Positions 47,111-60,004 of a stretch of 64,000 nt of DNA are shown here, in pieces; within the stretch, counting starts at the first letter, position 1, and each line of letters starts with the position of its first letter. The notes beneath the pieces were generated by a model. That model saw nothing but the letters and a program-made list of their open reading frames with translations. It had not been told where the DNA came from and did not search any database. This stretch comes from Rhodothermus bifroesti (GTDB lineage: Bacteria; Bacteroidota; Rhodothermia; Rhodothermales; Rhodothermaceae). The stretch spans positions 496,001 through 560,000 of the forward strand of contig NZ_JAGKTL010000001.1 of NCBI RefSeq assembly GCF_017908595.1. The letters are read 5' to 3'. The position numbers and the translations under genes were made by a program.

Positions 47111-47200
47111 GACCGTGGGGGTGCTCTGTCCGCACAAGGGCAGGGCTGAGAGCATACCCTTTGAACCTGATCCGGGTAATGCCGGCGCAGGGAAACGGTC
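47111..47200 (+). promoter_or_regulatory. TPP riboswitch (THI element) of thiC
   Basis: The conserved core is present: GGGGTGC, then GGCTGAGA, then ACCCTTTGAACCTGATCCGG and GTAATGCCGGCGCAGGGA. P1 is closed by GACCGT (47111-47116) with ACGGTC (47195-47200). This aptamer binds thiamine pyrophosphate and lies directly upstream of thiC. Confidence 0.96.
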
Positions 47201-47238
47201 ACCGATCGCGCCTGTCGCATTGGTGCCTTTCCGCTGCC

Positions 47239-49160
<1,922 letters not shown>

Positions 49161-49250
49161 GGCGGCTGGCAAAGCTTTTGAGATGGAACTGTGAGGTTGT
49201 ATGAGCGTTACCCTGCCTTCAAGGCAAAGCAAACGCGGACAGGGGTTGCC

Positions 49251-49484
49251 ATGAAAAAAGGCCTGCATCCTGAATACAAATTGATCACTGTGCGGCTGGC
49301 CGATGGCAGTGAGTTTCAGATTCGCTCAACGCTACCAGGCCCAGTTTACGTTTCCGATGTGGACGCAACGAATCATCCTTTCTATACGGGTGTGCGGCAG
49401 TACGTTGACCGCGCTGGCCGGGTAGAGAAGTTTATGCGCCGTTACGGCACCATTACTTCGGAGGGCATCAAGAAGGGTAAGTAG
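49251..49484 (+). CDS. rpmE: Ribosomal protein bL31 (cysteine-free)
   Basis: The 77-residue protein starts MKKGLHPEYKLITV and continues HPFYTGVRQYVDRAGRVEKFMRRYG, matching bL31 type A. The cysteines of the zinc-binding form are absent. The ATG at 49251 is chosen; the open frame extends 20 residues upstream without bL31 similarity. A strong terminator follows. Confidence 0.95.
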   Translation: MKKGLHPEYKLITVRLADGSEFQIRSTLPGPVYVSDVDATNHPFYTGVRQYVDRAGRVEKFMRRYGTITSEGIKKGK

Positions 49485-49508
49485 GCTCTTTTGGCTAAGC
49501 TTCCAGAG

Positions 49509-49537
49509 GGGCTGCTCTCGATGAGCAGCCCTTTTTT
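49509..49537 (+). terminator. Rho-independent terminator after rpmE
   Basis: A perfect 9-bp stem, GGGCTGCTC (49509-49517) with GAGCAGCCC (49523-49531), has a TCGAT loop and is followed by six T. Confidence 0.93.
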
Positions 49538-49627
49538 GTTTTTGTCGATGTCTTAGCTTTGGGCAGAGGATTGCACCTTTGGCCATGAATGTGCATTTTG
49601 GGTTTAGCGAACAGATCCTTCTTGTTT

Positions 49628-52150
49628 ATGATGCGCAACGCGATCCTTTGTCTCTGGGTTGTTTGGATGCTGCCGAAAGGAGCAGCTTATAGCCAGCAGT
49701 CGGGGTTTGTGCTGAACGAGCGGGGGTATTTCGAGCGCGAGGGGATAAGCGTTATGGTATTCCAAGATTTCTACCCAGAAGGACATCAAAGCGGCGTGAC
49801 GCTTATTCAGCATGGCGAGCGCGTAGCGGCCAACGGCGATGTGCGCCTAGAAGCCACTCCCGGACAATGGCAGCCTGTCCCGCGGCTTCTTCGACGCGAA
49901 GTGCACCGAGCGCAAAATGAAATTGTAGCTTATCTAGCCTATCCAGATACGGCCCAGCATCGAAAGGGTTTTAACCCGATCTTTTATCCCGACCTAAAGC
50001 TTTCGTATCGTGTTTGGGTGCGGGGCGAGGCTGAAGGGGTGCGTATTGGAGTGGATTTGGATGCTCCTCTTCCGGAAGCATGGGCAGGTCGCGTTGGATT
50101 TAACTTGGAGTTGTTCCCTGGCGCGCTTTTTGGCCATGGATGGTACATGGACAGCACGGCAGGTATTTTCCCTCGGCAGCCCCATGGGCCGGTTCAGGTC
50201 AACGCGTTTGGGGAGGTAGAGGCCTTGCCGTTGGCTGTAGGGCGGCGGCTCGTTATCGCGCCGGATAATGAAGCCCTTCGACTAGAGATAGAAAGCTTGA
50301 CGGGAGAGCTAGCGCTCTACGATGGGCGCGTCCAGCACAACAATGGCTGGTTTGTGGTACGCACGACCTTTGCTGCTGGCGCTGCGCAAAGAGCGGTCGA
50401 ATGGGTGTTGCGGCCACACGTGCTTGCGGGATGGCGTTATGAGCCGGTGATTCAGGTTTCGCAAGTGGGTTACCATCCGGCTCAGCCTAAAGTGGCTGTT
50501 TTGGAGCTAGATGCCCGGGATAGCCTGGAAGGAACCGTGCGTCTTTTGCGTCTTACCGAGCAGGGAGGGGTCGAAGAGGTGCTAGCGGGTCCACCTCAGC
50601 CCTGGAAAGGGCAATTCTTGCGCTACCGGTATGCCCAGTTCGATTTTAGTCGAGTTACGCGGGCAGGGCTGTATGTGCTCGAATTTCGAGGCCGGCGAAC
50701 CCATCCTTTTCGGATAGCTCCTGATGTATACCAACGCGACGTTTGGCAGCCCACATTAGAATTTTTCCTGCCCGTGCAAATGTGCCATATGCGGGTTGAA
50801 GAGCAATATCGCCTATGGCACGGAGCCTGTCATTTGGATGATGCACGTATGGCACCACCGGACACGAACCATTTCGATGGATATGTCCAAGGTGCAACGC
50901 TACTTACCCATCATGCTCCTGGTGCCCACGTTCCTGGTTTAGACCGAGGAGGATGGCATGATGCAGGGGACGACGACTTGCGCATCGAGTCGCAAGCCGA
51001 CGAAGTATACATTTTGGCAGCAATGTATGAGCTTTTTGAAGTGTTGAAGACGTACGACAATACTACAATCGACCAGGAGCGTCGTCTAGTGCAAATTCAT
51101 CAGCCCGATGGGAAACCAGATGTGCTTCAGCAGATCGAGCATGGGGTTCTAACCATTTTAGGAGGATATCGGGCTTTAGGACGCCTTTACCGTGGAATTA
51201 TTACACCAACGCTTAAGCAGTATGTGCTCATTGGGGATCCAGCCGGGAGCACAGATAACCAGATCTATGATCCCGCAACGCCCCTGCAGGTGCGCTCAGC
51301 CTTGCGTGTCGATGCACGTGATCCCCGATGGGTAGTTACTAATGCCGATGATCGTTGGGTATTTACTGAAGAGCATCCCGGGCATGAGTACAAAGGCATC
51401 GCTGCTTTAGCTATTGCTGGGCGCGTGCTTCAAGGGTATAATCCCGTGCTGGCGCATGAATGCATAACGGTTGCCGAAGCGCTTTGGCAGCAAAAGCGGG
51501 ATACTACGCGAGGGTTAGACGAGCGCGTTGTTGCTGCAGTTGAGCTTTTGCGTACAACCGGGAAGCCGATCTACCGAGAAGTCTTGCTAGCTGCCCGAGA
51601 CCGGATTATTGCCCATATTGAGGATCTGGGTTGGGCTGTAGGGCAGGCTTTGCCGCTTATAGACGATACGGTCTTTGCTACAGCCGTGCGCACGGCTGTA
51701 GCCCACTACATCGCTGAAGTCGATGTGCTTCAGCAAGAAAATCCCTATAGCGTGCCGTATCGCCCACGTATTTGGGGTGCTGGATGGGAAATCCAGCGCT
51801 TCGGTGTGCAGCAGTATTTCTTGCATCGCGCCTTTCCAGAGCTGGTTAGTCCGGTGTATGTTTTCAACGCGTTAAACTTTGTGCTAGGAGTGCATCCAGG
51901 TCGCAATACGGCCGCTTTTGCCTCAGGGGTTGGTGCGCGTTCCGTGACGGTAGCCTATGGATTTAATCGGGCCGACTGGACCTACATTCCCGGGGGCGTT
52001 GTTTCAGGAACGGCGCTAATTCGTCCCGATTTCCCTGAGCTCAAGGAGTTTCCTTATCTCTGGCAGCAGGTGGAGTACGTTATGGGCGGTGGAGCTACCC
52101 ATTTTATGTTTTTGGTATTGGCTGCCGACCAACTGCTAAATAAGGTGTAG
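49628..52150 (+). CDS. Secreted GH9 glycoside hydrolase with extra N-terminal domain
   Basis: The 840-residue protein has a short signal sequence, then a roughly 265-residue beta-rich N-terminal region I cannot name. An Ig-like CelD_N domain follows (VIQVSQVGYHPAQPKVAVLEL, about 280-370), then a GH9 alpha/alpha barrel. GGWHDAGDDD holds the catalytic base aspartates (Asp445, Asp448). The general acid is probably Glu816 in QVEYVMGGG. GH9 enzymes cleave beta-1,4-glucans or related sugars. No T9SS domain is attached. Confidence 0.88.
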   Translation: MMRNAILCLWVVWMLPKGAAYSQQSGFVLNERGYFEREGISVMVFQDFYPEGHQSGVTLIQHGERVAANGDVRLEATPGQWQPVPRLLRREVHRAQNEIVAYLAYPDTAQHRKGFNPIFYPDLKLSYRVWVRGEAEGVRIGVDLDAPLPEAWAGRVGFNLELFPGALFGHGWYMDSTAGIFPRQPHGPVQVNAFGEVEALPLAVGRRLVIAPDNEALRLEIESLTGELALYDGRVQHNNGWFVVRTTFAAGAAQRAVEWVLRPHVLAGWRYEPVIQVSQVGYHPAQPKVAVLELDARDSLEGTVRLLRLTEQGGVEEVLAGPPQPWKGQFLRYRYAQFDFSRVTRAGLYVLEFRGRRTHPFRIAPDVYQRDVWQPTLEFFLPVQMCHMRVEEQYRLWHGACHLDDARMAPPDTNHFDGYVQGATLLTHHAPGAHVPGLDRGGWHDAGDDDLRIESQADEVYILAAMYELFEVLKTYDNTTIDQERRLVQIHQPDGKPDVLQQIEHGVLTILGGYRALGRLYRGIITPTLKQYVLIGDPAGSTDNQIYDPATPLQVRSALRVDARDPRWVVTNADDRWVFTEEHPGHEYKGIAALAIAGRVLQGYNPVLAHECITVAEALWQQKRDTTRGLDERVVAAVELLRTTGKPIYREVLLAARDRIIAHIEDLGWAVGQALPLIDDTVFATAVRTAVAHYIAEVDVLQQENPYSVPYRPRIWGAGWEIQRFGVQQYFLHRAFPELVSPVYVFNALNFVLGVHPGRNTAAFASGVGARSVTVAYGFNRADWTYIPGGVVSGTALIRPDFPELKEFPYLWQQVEYVMGGGATHFMFLVLAADQLLNKV

Positions 52151-52161
52151 ATCGCGCTTAT

Positions 52162-53499
52162 ATGCCCGAGGCTGTTACGTTGATCATTAAAAAGCGCGAT
52201 GGGGGAAGTTTGCAACCGGAAGAAATGCGCTGGTTGGTTGAGGCCTACACGTGGGGTAAGGTCCCCGACTATCAGATGAGTGCATTTCTTATGGCGGCTT
52301 TTCTTCGTGGGCTTAGCGATGCAGAGATGGATGCCCTAACGCAAGCCATGCTGCATTCTGGCCAAGTGCTGGATCTGTCGGATATTCCGGGGCGCAAGGT
52401 AGACAAGCACTCAACGGGAGGTGTGGGCGACAAGGTTTCGTTGATTTTGGCGCCGCTCGTCGCTGCTTGTGGGGTACCGGTGCCGATGATTTCAGGTAGG
52501 GGATTAGGGCATACTGGAGGCACGCTAGACAAGTTGGAATCGATCCCAGGGCTCCGCACTGATCTTTCTATCGCCGCGTTTCGTCGCCAACTCCGCACAT
52601 GTGGTGTCGTGATGATTGGGCAAACCGATGAGATTGCGCCGGCCGACCGTAAGCTGTACGCTTTGCGCGACGTGACGGGCACAGTGGAGTCTATTCCGCT
52701 TATTGCTGCTTCAATCTTGAGTAAGAAGCTTGCCGAAGGGGCCGATGCACTTGTGTTTGACGTTAAATGCGGTCGCGGGGCCTTTATGCAGCGCGAGGCT
52801 GATGCGCGTCGCTTGGCCGAGACGCTGGTGGGCATTGCCGTTCGGGCAGGCAAATCGGCAGTGGCCTGGCTGACCGATATGAATGTGCCGTTGGGGCGCG
52901 CAGTAGGCAACTGGCCTGAAGTGGTCGAAAGCCTTCGTTGTTTGAAAGGGGACAGTGCAGGTATAGAAGATGTGCTGGAGGTTACGTTGGTGCTAGCGGG
53001 AGAAATGCTCTGGCTGGGTGGTGTAGCGCCAACGCCAGCGGCTGGGCGCGAGCAGGCACGCCAGGCGCTGATGAAAGGATGGGCCTTTGAGCGTTTTTGT
53101 GCCATGGTACAAGCCCAGGGCGGTGATGTGCGCCTGCTGGAGCATCCGGAAAGACGCCCTGGAGCAGAACCTGCGGGTGATGTTTTTGCCCCCGAGATGG
53201 CTCAGGGCTACGTAGCCGACCTAGACGCCCGGGCTGTTGGGCGCTTGGCGGTGCGTTTGGGTGCAGGCCGTCGTGTTAAAGAGGAAGCGGTTGATCCCAC
53301 AGCTGGCCTGGTGCTCCACCGCAAGCCAGGCGATCTTGTAGCGCCTGGTGATGTTCTGGCCACACTCTATACCCAGCAGCGCGATCAGCTCGAAACCTTT
53401 CGCCAGGAGCTACTTGCGGCGTATCGTTTTGGTGCAACCCCCCCTGCTCCCCGCACGCTTTTGCTGGACCGCTATGCCGAAGGGCGATGGGCGAAGTAG
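52162..53499 (+). CDS. Thymidine/pyrimidine-nucleoside phosphorylase
   Basis: The 445-residue enzyme cleaves pyrimidine nucleosides with phosphate. It has the phosphate-binding KHSTGGVGDKVSLILAP, SGRGLGHTGGTLDKLESIPG and ASILSKKLAEGADALVFDVKCG, diagnostic of the family. The choice between DeoA and Pdp is not settled. It ends 3 bases from the convergent M14 peptidase gene. Confidence 0.95.
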   Translation: MPEAVTLIIKKRDGGSLQPEEMRWLVEAYTWGKVPDYQMSAFLMAAFLRGLSDAEMDALTQAMLHSGQVLDLSDIPGRKVDKHSTGGVGDKVSLILAPLVAACGVPVPMISGRGLGHTGGTLDKLESIPGLRTDLSIAAFRRQLRTCGVVMIGQTDEIAPADRKLYALRDVTGTVESIPLIAASILSKKLAEGADALVFDVKCGRGAFMQREADARRLAETLVGIAVRAGKSAVAWLTDMNVPLGRAVGNWPEVVESLRCLKGDSAGIEDVLEVTLVLAGEMLWLGGVAPTPAAGREQARQALMKGWAFERFCAMVQAQGGDVRLLEHPERRPGAEPAGDVFAPEMAQGYVADLDARAVGRLAVRLGAGRRVKEEAVDPTAGLVLHRKPGDLVAPGDVLATLYTQQRDQLETFRQELLAAYRFGATPPAPRTLLLDRYAEGRWAK

Positions 53500-53502
53500 G
53501 CT

Positions 53503-56013
53503 TTACTCCCTAAAAAACACAGCATTGGTAAATAAAAGTTGGCCAGCATACCAGAAACCCCGAAAGAGCGGGTTATCTACAAAGTAAACGATGGATCCTT
53601 TGCCCCAAGGTTGCGTCCCCGCAACCAAGGTTTGGGTCAGCTGGGCCGAAGTGCGATAGCCTGCAAAGCCACTACGTGGGCGACCCGCTTCAAGCCAGGC
53701 CACATTCCACCCTTCCTCGAGCAGCTCATAGGATTGCGCCCGTTGTTTGAGCGTAAAGTATCTGTCCAAGCCAAAAGCCAGCGGATGGGTTGTGTCGAGC
53801 TGGGTTGGATAAATTGCCCCTAGTACTTGACGAGAAAGGACGGTGCGTTCGCGTTCTCGGTAAAGCGAGGGCTGCTTGAGGTCACGCTCTTCTGGCTCGT
53901 TTCGGCGTTTTAGGGCGATGCCTTTTTGGCCAACGAGCAACTCCAGCGCTCCTTCCAGTGCAATTAGGCGGGCTCCGCGGCGTACGCCCTCTAGTAAGGG
54001 TTCTATGGCAACAGCCCGTGAGCTGTAGCTACCATCGGGCAGGATAAGCACATCGCCATCCTCGAGCACAAGCCCACCAAGCTGATCGGCAGTGAGCAGG
54101 GTGGCTGGATAGTGCAGGACCTGCTCAAAAAAATGCCATACCTCACCTACGGCTGTGGCCTTAGCCGGTGGTCCAGCCAGTATGTATACCTGGGGTCGCT
54201 TGATGAGGCGGATTTGGGTAGAGCCTAGATCGGGGCCGTCTTCAGCTAGTCCGGATGCTATGGCATAAGTAGGCACGCGATAGTGTGCAGCAGTTTCTTG
54301 TACCATTTGGTCAAAGTGCGATCCCAGGTGGGCATTGCCTGCCCGGGTTAAGATGAGCGTGCCTGCTTCAAAGCGCTGGCCGCCAAGGCGTAGGGGTATG
54401 GTAGCCACGCGTACATTGACGCCTGCGGTAAGCAGAGCCGAAAGAAATCGAGCGGTATTTAAGCCGCTCCAGCGAACCAGGTAGGCGTAAGGTTGGCTAT
54501 GAGCGTTTGAGGGTATAGGTCTGGAGATCCACGGCTGATCTGGATCAAGCCGCGTGGTCAGGGCATAGGCTTCCAGTCCAAAAGCAAAGGGGAGCGCCCA
54601 GCTGGTAATGTCGTAGGTGAGCGAGTCGGGCAGCGAGGGCTCTGGGTCAAACAGTACTTGTGCCAGCACGCCGGCGGGTTGGTAGACGCTGACCACGAGG
54701 TCGCCGGGTTGGGCTTCAAGCTGCTGTCGCAAGCCAGTCGCATAATTGATGCCTTCGACGCGGCGTGGCCGAGAGAGGGTGCCGTAGCGAATCCCCTGGC
54801 GGTCTAGCAGCGCGGTTAAGGCTTCTAGGCGGTCAGAGGAAGAGGTGTGGCGGAGGAGAAAAGCCTGATATGGGCCTCGAGGCTGCGTCTGCGCTTGGGC
54901 AAAGTAGTGGATAAACTGCGTAAGCAGCACGTTGCGCAGGCGGACAGCGGCTTCAATTGTGGAGAGGGCCGTCATGTAGTGGTTGCGGATGCGGGCGGCA
55001 AGCGTGAGCGTGTCTCCTTCAGGCAGGCGAACCGCTAGGCCAGCGCGCGCGCCACCGCCTTGCTCGTAGGTCATGCCGATGGCCCCATTGAACGAGGGCC
55101 AGGTATCTCCATAGCCGGGGTAAAAGAGGTCGAAGACTTCTCGGGTGAAATAGAGCTGAGCAGAGGCGTCGAAGTAGCGGGCATGATTGCGACCAATGGA
55201 GTCCTGCAAGGCACGTTGCCAGTCGGCAATAAGCGCATGAATAGGTCGAGCCGCTGGGGCAAAGTAATAGGGTTCTTCGATCCCCTGCTCATGAAAGTCC
55301 ACGTGAACCTGGGGCATCCATTGTAGGTAGAGGGCAAGGCGTGCCTGTGTTTCTTGCTGCGTGGCCCAGGCCCAGTCGCGGTTTAAGTCAAAATAGTAGT
55401 GGTTGGTACGACCACCAGGCCAGGGTTCATGGTGCTCGCGGGCCAGGGGGTTAGGGTCGGGCCGCACGCCTTGGGTTTGGTGATACCACTGCACGTAGCG
55501 TTCGCGCCCGTCTGGATTAAGGCAGGGATCCAGGAACACAACGGCCTGTTGGAGCCAGCTTCCGGTGCGTTGGCTGTCGGGATGGGCTAAGGCATAGAGC
55601 GTTTGGAGTGCAGCCTCGGTGCTGGCCGCTTCGTTGCCGTGCACGTTGTAGCTCAGCCAAATAAAGACCGGGCCTTCTGGGTGAGGCGTGCCGGGTAGCC
55701 GTCCAGCCCGTCGCAGGTTGTCGGTACGTAGCGTTTCAAGGCGGGCCAAGTTTTCTGGCGAAGAAAGGATTGCTAGCAGTAGCGGACGGCCTTCGTAGCT
55801 TTCGCCATAGCGCAGAAGCTGCACGCGCGGCGACGTTCGGGCCACATATTCCACGTAGGCTACCACCTGAGCGTAGGGGGTAAAGCGACTGCCTAGGGGA
55901 TAGCCCAGAAAAGCTTCTGGCGAAAGCAGCGGCACTTGTGCTGCAAGCCTGAGTACAGGGAGTACAGGAAGGAGTAACCCAAACAAGCCGCTTACGAACC
56001 GATTAAGTCTCAT
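53503..56013 (-). CDS. Secreted M14 family zinc carboxypeptidase
   Basis: The 836-residue protein has a signal peptide and an M14 domain at about 40-380. Zinc ligands are His125 and Glu128 in SYNVHGNEAAS and probably His241 in HVDFHEQG. The catalytic Glu317 is in MTYEQGG. A long C-terminal region (about 400-836) with a LILPDGSYSS segment resembles a glutamine amidotransferase-like fold often fused to these peptidases. The ATG at 56013 is chosen; the longer open frame covers the atpD promoter region. Confidence 0.9.
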   Translation of the reverse strand: MRLNRFVSGLFGLLLPVLPVLRLAAQVPLLSPEAFLGYPLGSRFTPYAQVVAYVEYVARTSPRVQLLRYGESYEGRPLLLAILSSPENLARLETLRTDNLRRAGRLPGTPHPEGPVFIWLSYNVHGNEAASTEAALQTLYALAHPDSQRTGSWLQQAVVFLDPCLNPDGRERYVQWYHQTQGVRPDPNPLAREHHEPWPGGRTNHYYFDLNRDWAWATQQETQARLALYLQWMPQVHVDFHEQGIEEPYYFAPAARPIHALIADWQRALQDSIGRNHARYFDASAQLYFTREVFDLFYPGYGDTWPSFNGAIGMTYEQGGGARAGLAVRLPEGDTLTLAARIRNHYMTALSTIEAAVRLRNVLLTQFIHYFAQAQTQPRGPYQAFLLRHTSSSDRLEALTALLDRQGIRYGTLSRPRRVEGINYATGLRQQLEAQPGDLVVSVYQPAGVLAQVLFDPEPSLPDSLTYDITSWALPFAFGLEAYALTTRLDPDQPWISRPIPSNAHSQPYAYLVRWSGLNTARFLSALLTAGVNVRVATIPLRLGGQRFEAGTLILTRAGNAHLGSHFDQMVQETAAHYRVPTYAIASGLAEDGPDLGSTQIRLIKRPQVYILAGPPAKATAVGEVWHFFEQVLHYPATLLTADQLGGLVLEDGDVLILPDGSYSSRAVAIEPLLEGVRRGARLIALEGALELLVGQKGIALKRRNEPEERDLKQPSLYRERERTVLSRQVLGAIYPTQLDTTHPLAFGLDRYFTLKQRAQSYELLEEGWNVAWLEAGRPRSGFAGYRTSAQLTQTLVAGTQPWGKGSIVYFVDNPLFRGFWYAGQLLFTNAVFFRE

Positions 56014-56230
56014 GCTGCACGGTGCTCCATGTCTGTTGGGCGCAAAGTACGACCTGCCATCTACGGGTGCAACGGCATAGCCTGTTGCCACGAGCAGAAG
56101 AAAGCCTAAATTTCCCAGATTCTTTGAGATCAATCTTGATGCCTTTGCCGTTGCACGCCCTGCTTTAAAGGGAAAGAATGTTGTATCTTTTTCCATTGAG
56201 CCCGTCAATCTAGGGGGCAGGAGCCATTAA

Positions 56231-57754
<1,524 letters not shown>

Positions 57755-57755
57755 G

Positions 57756-58184
57756 ATGGCACGGACGCTTTTTGTGGAAATCGTAACCCCAGACCGGCGG
57801 GTTTTTCGGGGCGAAGCGCTCAGTGTGCGGGCTCCAGGGGTAGAGGGTTCTTTTGAAGTACTCTATAACCATGCGCCTATGGTGGCCGCTATTACTGTTG
57901 GGCCACTTTTCGTTACCACCCCTTCTGGGGAGCGGATCACATTTGCTACCAGCGGCGGGTTTGTAGAGGTGCTGGGCAATCGGGTAACGGTGCTGGCCGA
58001 GACAGCCGAACCTGCTTCGGAAATTGACGTCGAGCGTGCCCGAGCAGCCGAGCAGCGAGCCTTAGACCGGCTGCATAACGCCCAGTCGGCTGAAGAGCGT
58101 GCTGAAGCTGAAGCGGCTTTAGAACGGGCCCGCAATCGCTTGCGGATCGCGATGGGACAAGTGGGCCAGCGCATGCATCCTTGA
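57756..58184 (+). CDS. atpC: F1 ATP synthase subunit epsilon
   Basis: The 142-residue epsilon subunit has the N-terminal beta sandwich (FVEIVTPDRRVFRGEALSVRAPGVEGSFEVLYNHAPMV). The C-terminal helical pair ends RARNRLRIAMGQ. Coupled with atpD by a 1-base gap. It regulates ATP hydrolysis. Confidence 0.95.
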   Translation: MARTLFVEIVTPDRRVFRGEALSVRAPGVEGSFEVLYNHAPMVAAITVGPLFVTTPSGERITFATSGGFVEVLGNRVTVLAETAEPASEIDVERARAAEQRALDRLHNAQSAEERAEAEAALERARNRLRIAMGQVGQRMHP

Positions 58185-58193
58185 AACCAGGCC

Positions 58194-59348
58194 ATGCTGC
58201 TCGAGCATCTGCCTACACCGGTTGCCTTAATTGACCGGAAACGCCTCGAGCGCAATGTGGCGCAGATGCAAGCGCGGGCCAGGGCGCAAGGGGTGGCGCT
58301 ACGCCCGCACATCAAGACGCACAAGTCGATCCATTTGGCGCAGCTGCAGCAGGCGCAGGGAGCACAAGGGCTCACGGTAGCTACCCTCGAGGAAGCCGAA
58401 GCGTTTGTGGCAGCAGGTTTTTCAGATGTTCGGTTGGCCTATCCTACGGTTGGCCTCGATCGCTACCAGCGTGTACGTGCCCTTATGGCGCGTGCACGCG
58501 TTTCGTTTTGCCTAGATACCCCTGAGGCGATTCGCCAAGCTTCGGATTTCTTTGCAGCGCAAGAAGTGCGTGCCGAGGTGCTTTTGGAGGTCGATACAGG
58601 CCAGGGGCGCACGGGAGTGCGTTGGGATGACGCCCATCGCTTACAGCTCTGCGCTCGCCTTGTCCAAGAAAGCCCTGGTTTGAAGCTTATTGGCCTACTT
58701 ACGCACGCGGGTCATGCCTACCAAGGCCCCTTGGCTGGGGAAACGCCGCGCGAAGCGCTGTGTCGTGTGGCGGCTGAGGAGCGCGATCGGCTTTTGGCCG
58801 CGGCTGTTGTGCTGCAGCAAGCCGGGCTGGCCAGGCCGGATGCGTTTGAGCTCAGCATCGGCGCTACGCCCACCGCACACGTGTTCGAAAACCGTACGCA
58901 AAGGGGCTTCCGCATTACGGAAATTCGCCCGGGGAATTATGTGTTTCACGATGCCATGCAGGTCGCCTTGGGAAGCTGCACGCTTGAGGACTGCGCCCTG
59001 ACCGTCTTGGCGCGTGTGGTTAGCCGCAAGCCGGATGGCCGTGGGGGATGGTGGCTATTTCTGGATGCTGGGAAGAAGGCGCTTTCGACCGATCAGGGCT
59101 ATGGCACGCAAGGCTATGGCGTATTGCTTTATCACCCAGCCCGTCGGGTGCCCTTACCGCATGCCACACTGGAGCAGCTTTCTGAAGAGCATGGCTGGGT
59201 TCACTTCCGCGGAGGCGCCACGCTACAGGTAGGAGATCGGGTACAGGTGATTCCTAACCATGCTTGTCTGGTGGCGCCCCTACTGCGTAGGTTTTTCGTC
59301 ATCGAAGGCGACGAGGTCCAGGCCGAGTGGCCTGTCATTGGGCATTAA
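58194..59348 (+). CDS. DSD1-family PLP enzyme (D-threonine aldolase/D-serine dehydratase-like)
   Basis: The 384-residue protein has an alanine-racemase-like N-terminal barrel with the PLP lysine in RPHIKTHKSI. A C-terminal beta domain holds VIPNHACLVA, whose His and Cys bind metal in D-serine dehydratase. D-threonine aldolase and D-serine dehydratase are equally likely. The stop overlaps the convergent RluA-type gene at TTAA. Confidence 0.9.
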   Translation: MLLEHLPTPVALIDRKRLERNVAQMQARARAQGVALRPHIKTHKSIHLAQLQQAQGAQGLTVATLEEAEAFVAAGFSDVRLAYPTVGLDRYQRVRALMARARVSFCLDTPEAIRQASDFFAAQEVRAEVLLEVDTGQGRTGVRWDDAHRLQLCARLVQESPGLKLIGLLTHAGHAYQGPLAGETPREALCRVAAEERDRLLAAAVVLQQAGLARPDAFELSIGATPTAHVFENRTQRGFRITEIRPGNYVFHDAMQVALGSCTLEDCALTVLARVVSRKPDGRGGWWLFLDAGKKALSTDQGYGTQGYGVLLYHPARRVPLPHATLEQLSEEHGWVHFRGGATLQVGDRVQVIPNHACLVAPLLRRFFVIEGDEVQAEWPVIGH

Positions 59349-60001
59349 TAAACGGGGTGTAGCGCATCGAGTACGTGCTGGAAACTTTCGGGCAGGGGGG
59401 CGGTCAGTTCCAGCTCAGGTCCTTCGGGATGGGGGAAGCGTAGCGTCAGGGCATGCAGCATGAGGCGAGGAAAGGCCTGTTGCTTAGACCGATCGCCATA
59501 GCGCAAGTCGCCAACGATGGGGTGGCCCAAGTGGTAGCAGTGCACGCGAATCTGATGGCGGCGGCCTGTGAGCGGCAATGCTTCCAGGAGGGTATAGGCG
59601 TTGCCTACGTAGGCTAGCACGCGGTAGCGCGTTTCGCTAGGTTTGCCGCGTTGAAAGTCAACGCCCATGCGACCCGAGCCAAAAGCCCGAATAGGGGCCT
59701 GAATTTGGCCTTGCTCCGGCGAAACGCATCCATGTACCAGTGCGCGGTAGATTTTGTGCACGCGACGCGTGGCAAACAGCGCGTTTAGATAGCGATGGGC
59801 TTCAGGCGTACGTGCAAAAAGTAAGACCCCTGAAGCTTCTTTGTCGAGCCGGTGTACGACAAACAGCCGTTCCCCTCGAAACGTCTCCAGCAGTTGCCGT
59901 GCCGATGGCTGTGCAGGGTCCCGTTCCGGAATGGCAGCCAGGCCTTCGGGTTTGTGAATCGCCAGCAGGTAGGCATCTTCGTAGAGTACCGGAAGCTTCA
60001 T
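59345..60001 (-). CDS. RluA-family pseudouridine synthase
   Basis: The 218-residue enzyme has the catalytic motif HRLDKEASGVLLFA, with the active Asp, and LPLTGRRHQIRVH. An S4 domain is absent, as in short RluA/TruC-like members. It modifies rRNA or tRNA uridines; the site is unknown. It starts 3 bases after the ABC ATPase stop and could be cotranscribed with the efflux genes. Confidence 0.92.
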   Translation of the reverse strand: MKLPVLYEDAYLLAIHKPEGLAAIPERDPAQPSARQLLETFRGERLFVVHRLDKEASGVLLFARTPEAHRYLNALFATRRVHKIYRALVHGCVSPEQGQIQAPIRAFGSGRMGVDFQRGKPSETRYRVLAYVGNAYTLLEALPLTGRRHQIRVHCYHLGHPIVGDLRYGDRSKQQAFPRLMLHALTLRFPHPEGPELELTAPLPESFQHVLDALHPVY

Positions 60002-60004
60002 AAC

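Noticed and set aside
56014-56208. N-terminal extension of the M14 peptidase
   Set aside because: It would bury the signal peptide and run through the atpD upstream region; the ATG at 56013 starts a proper signal sequence.
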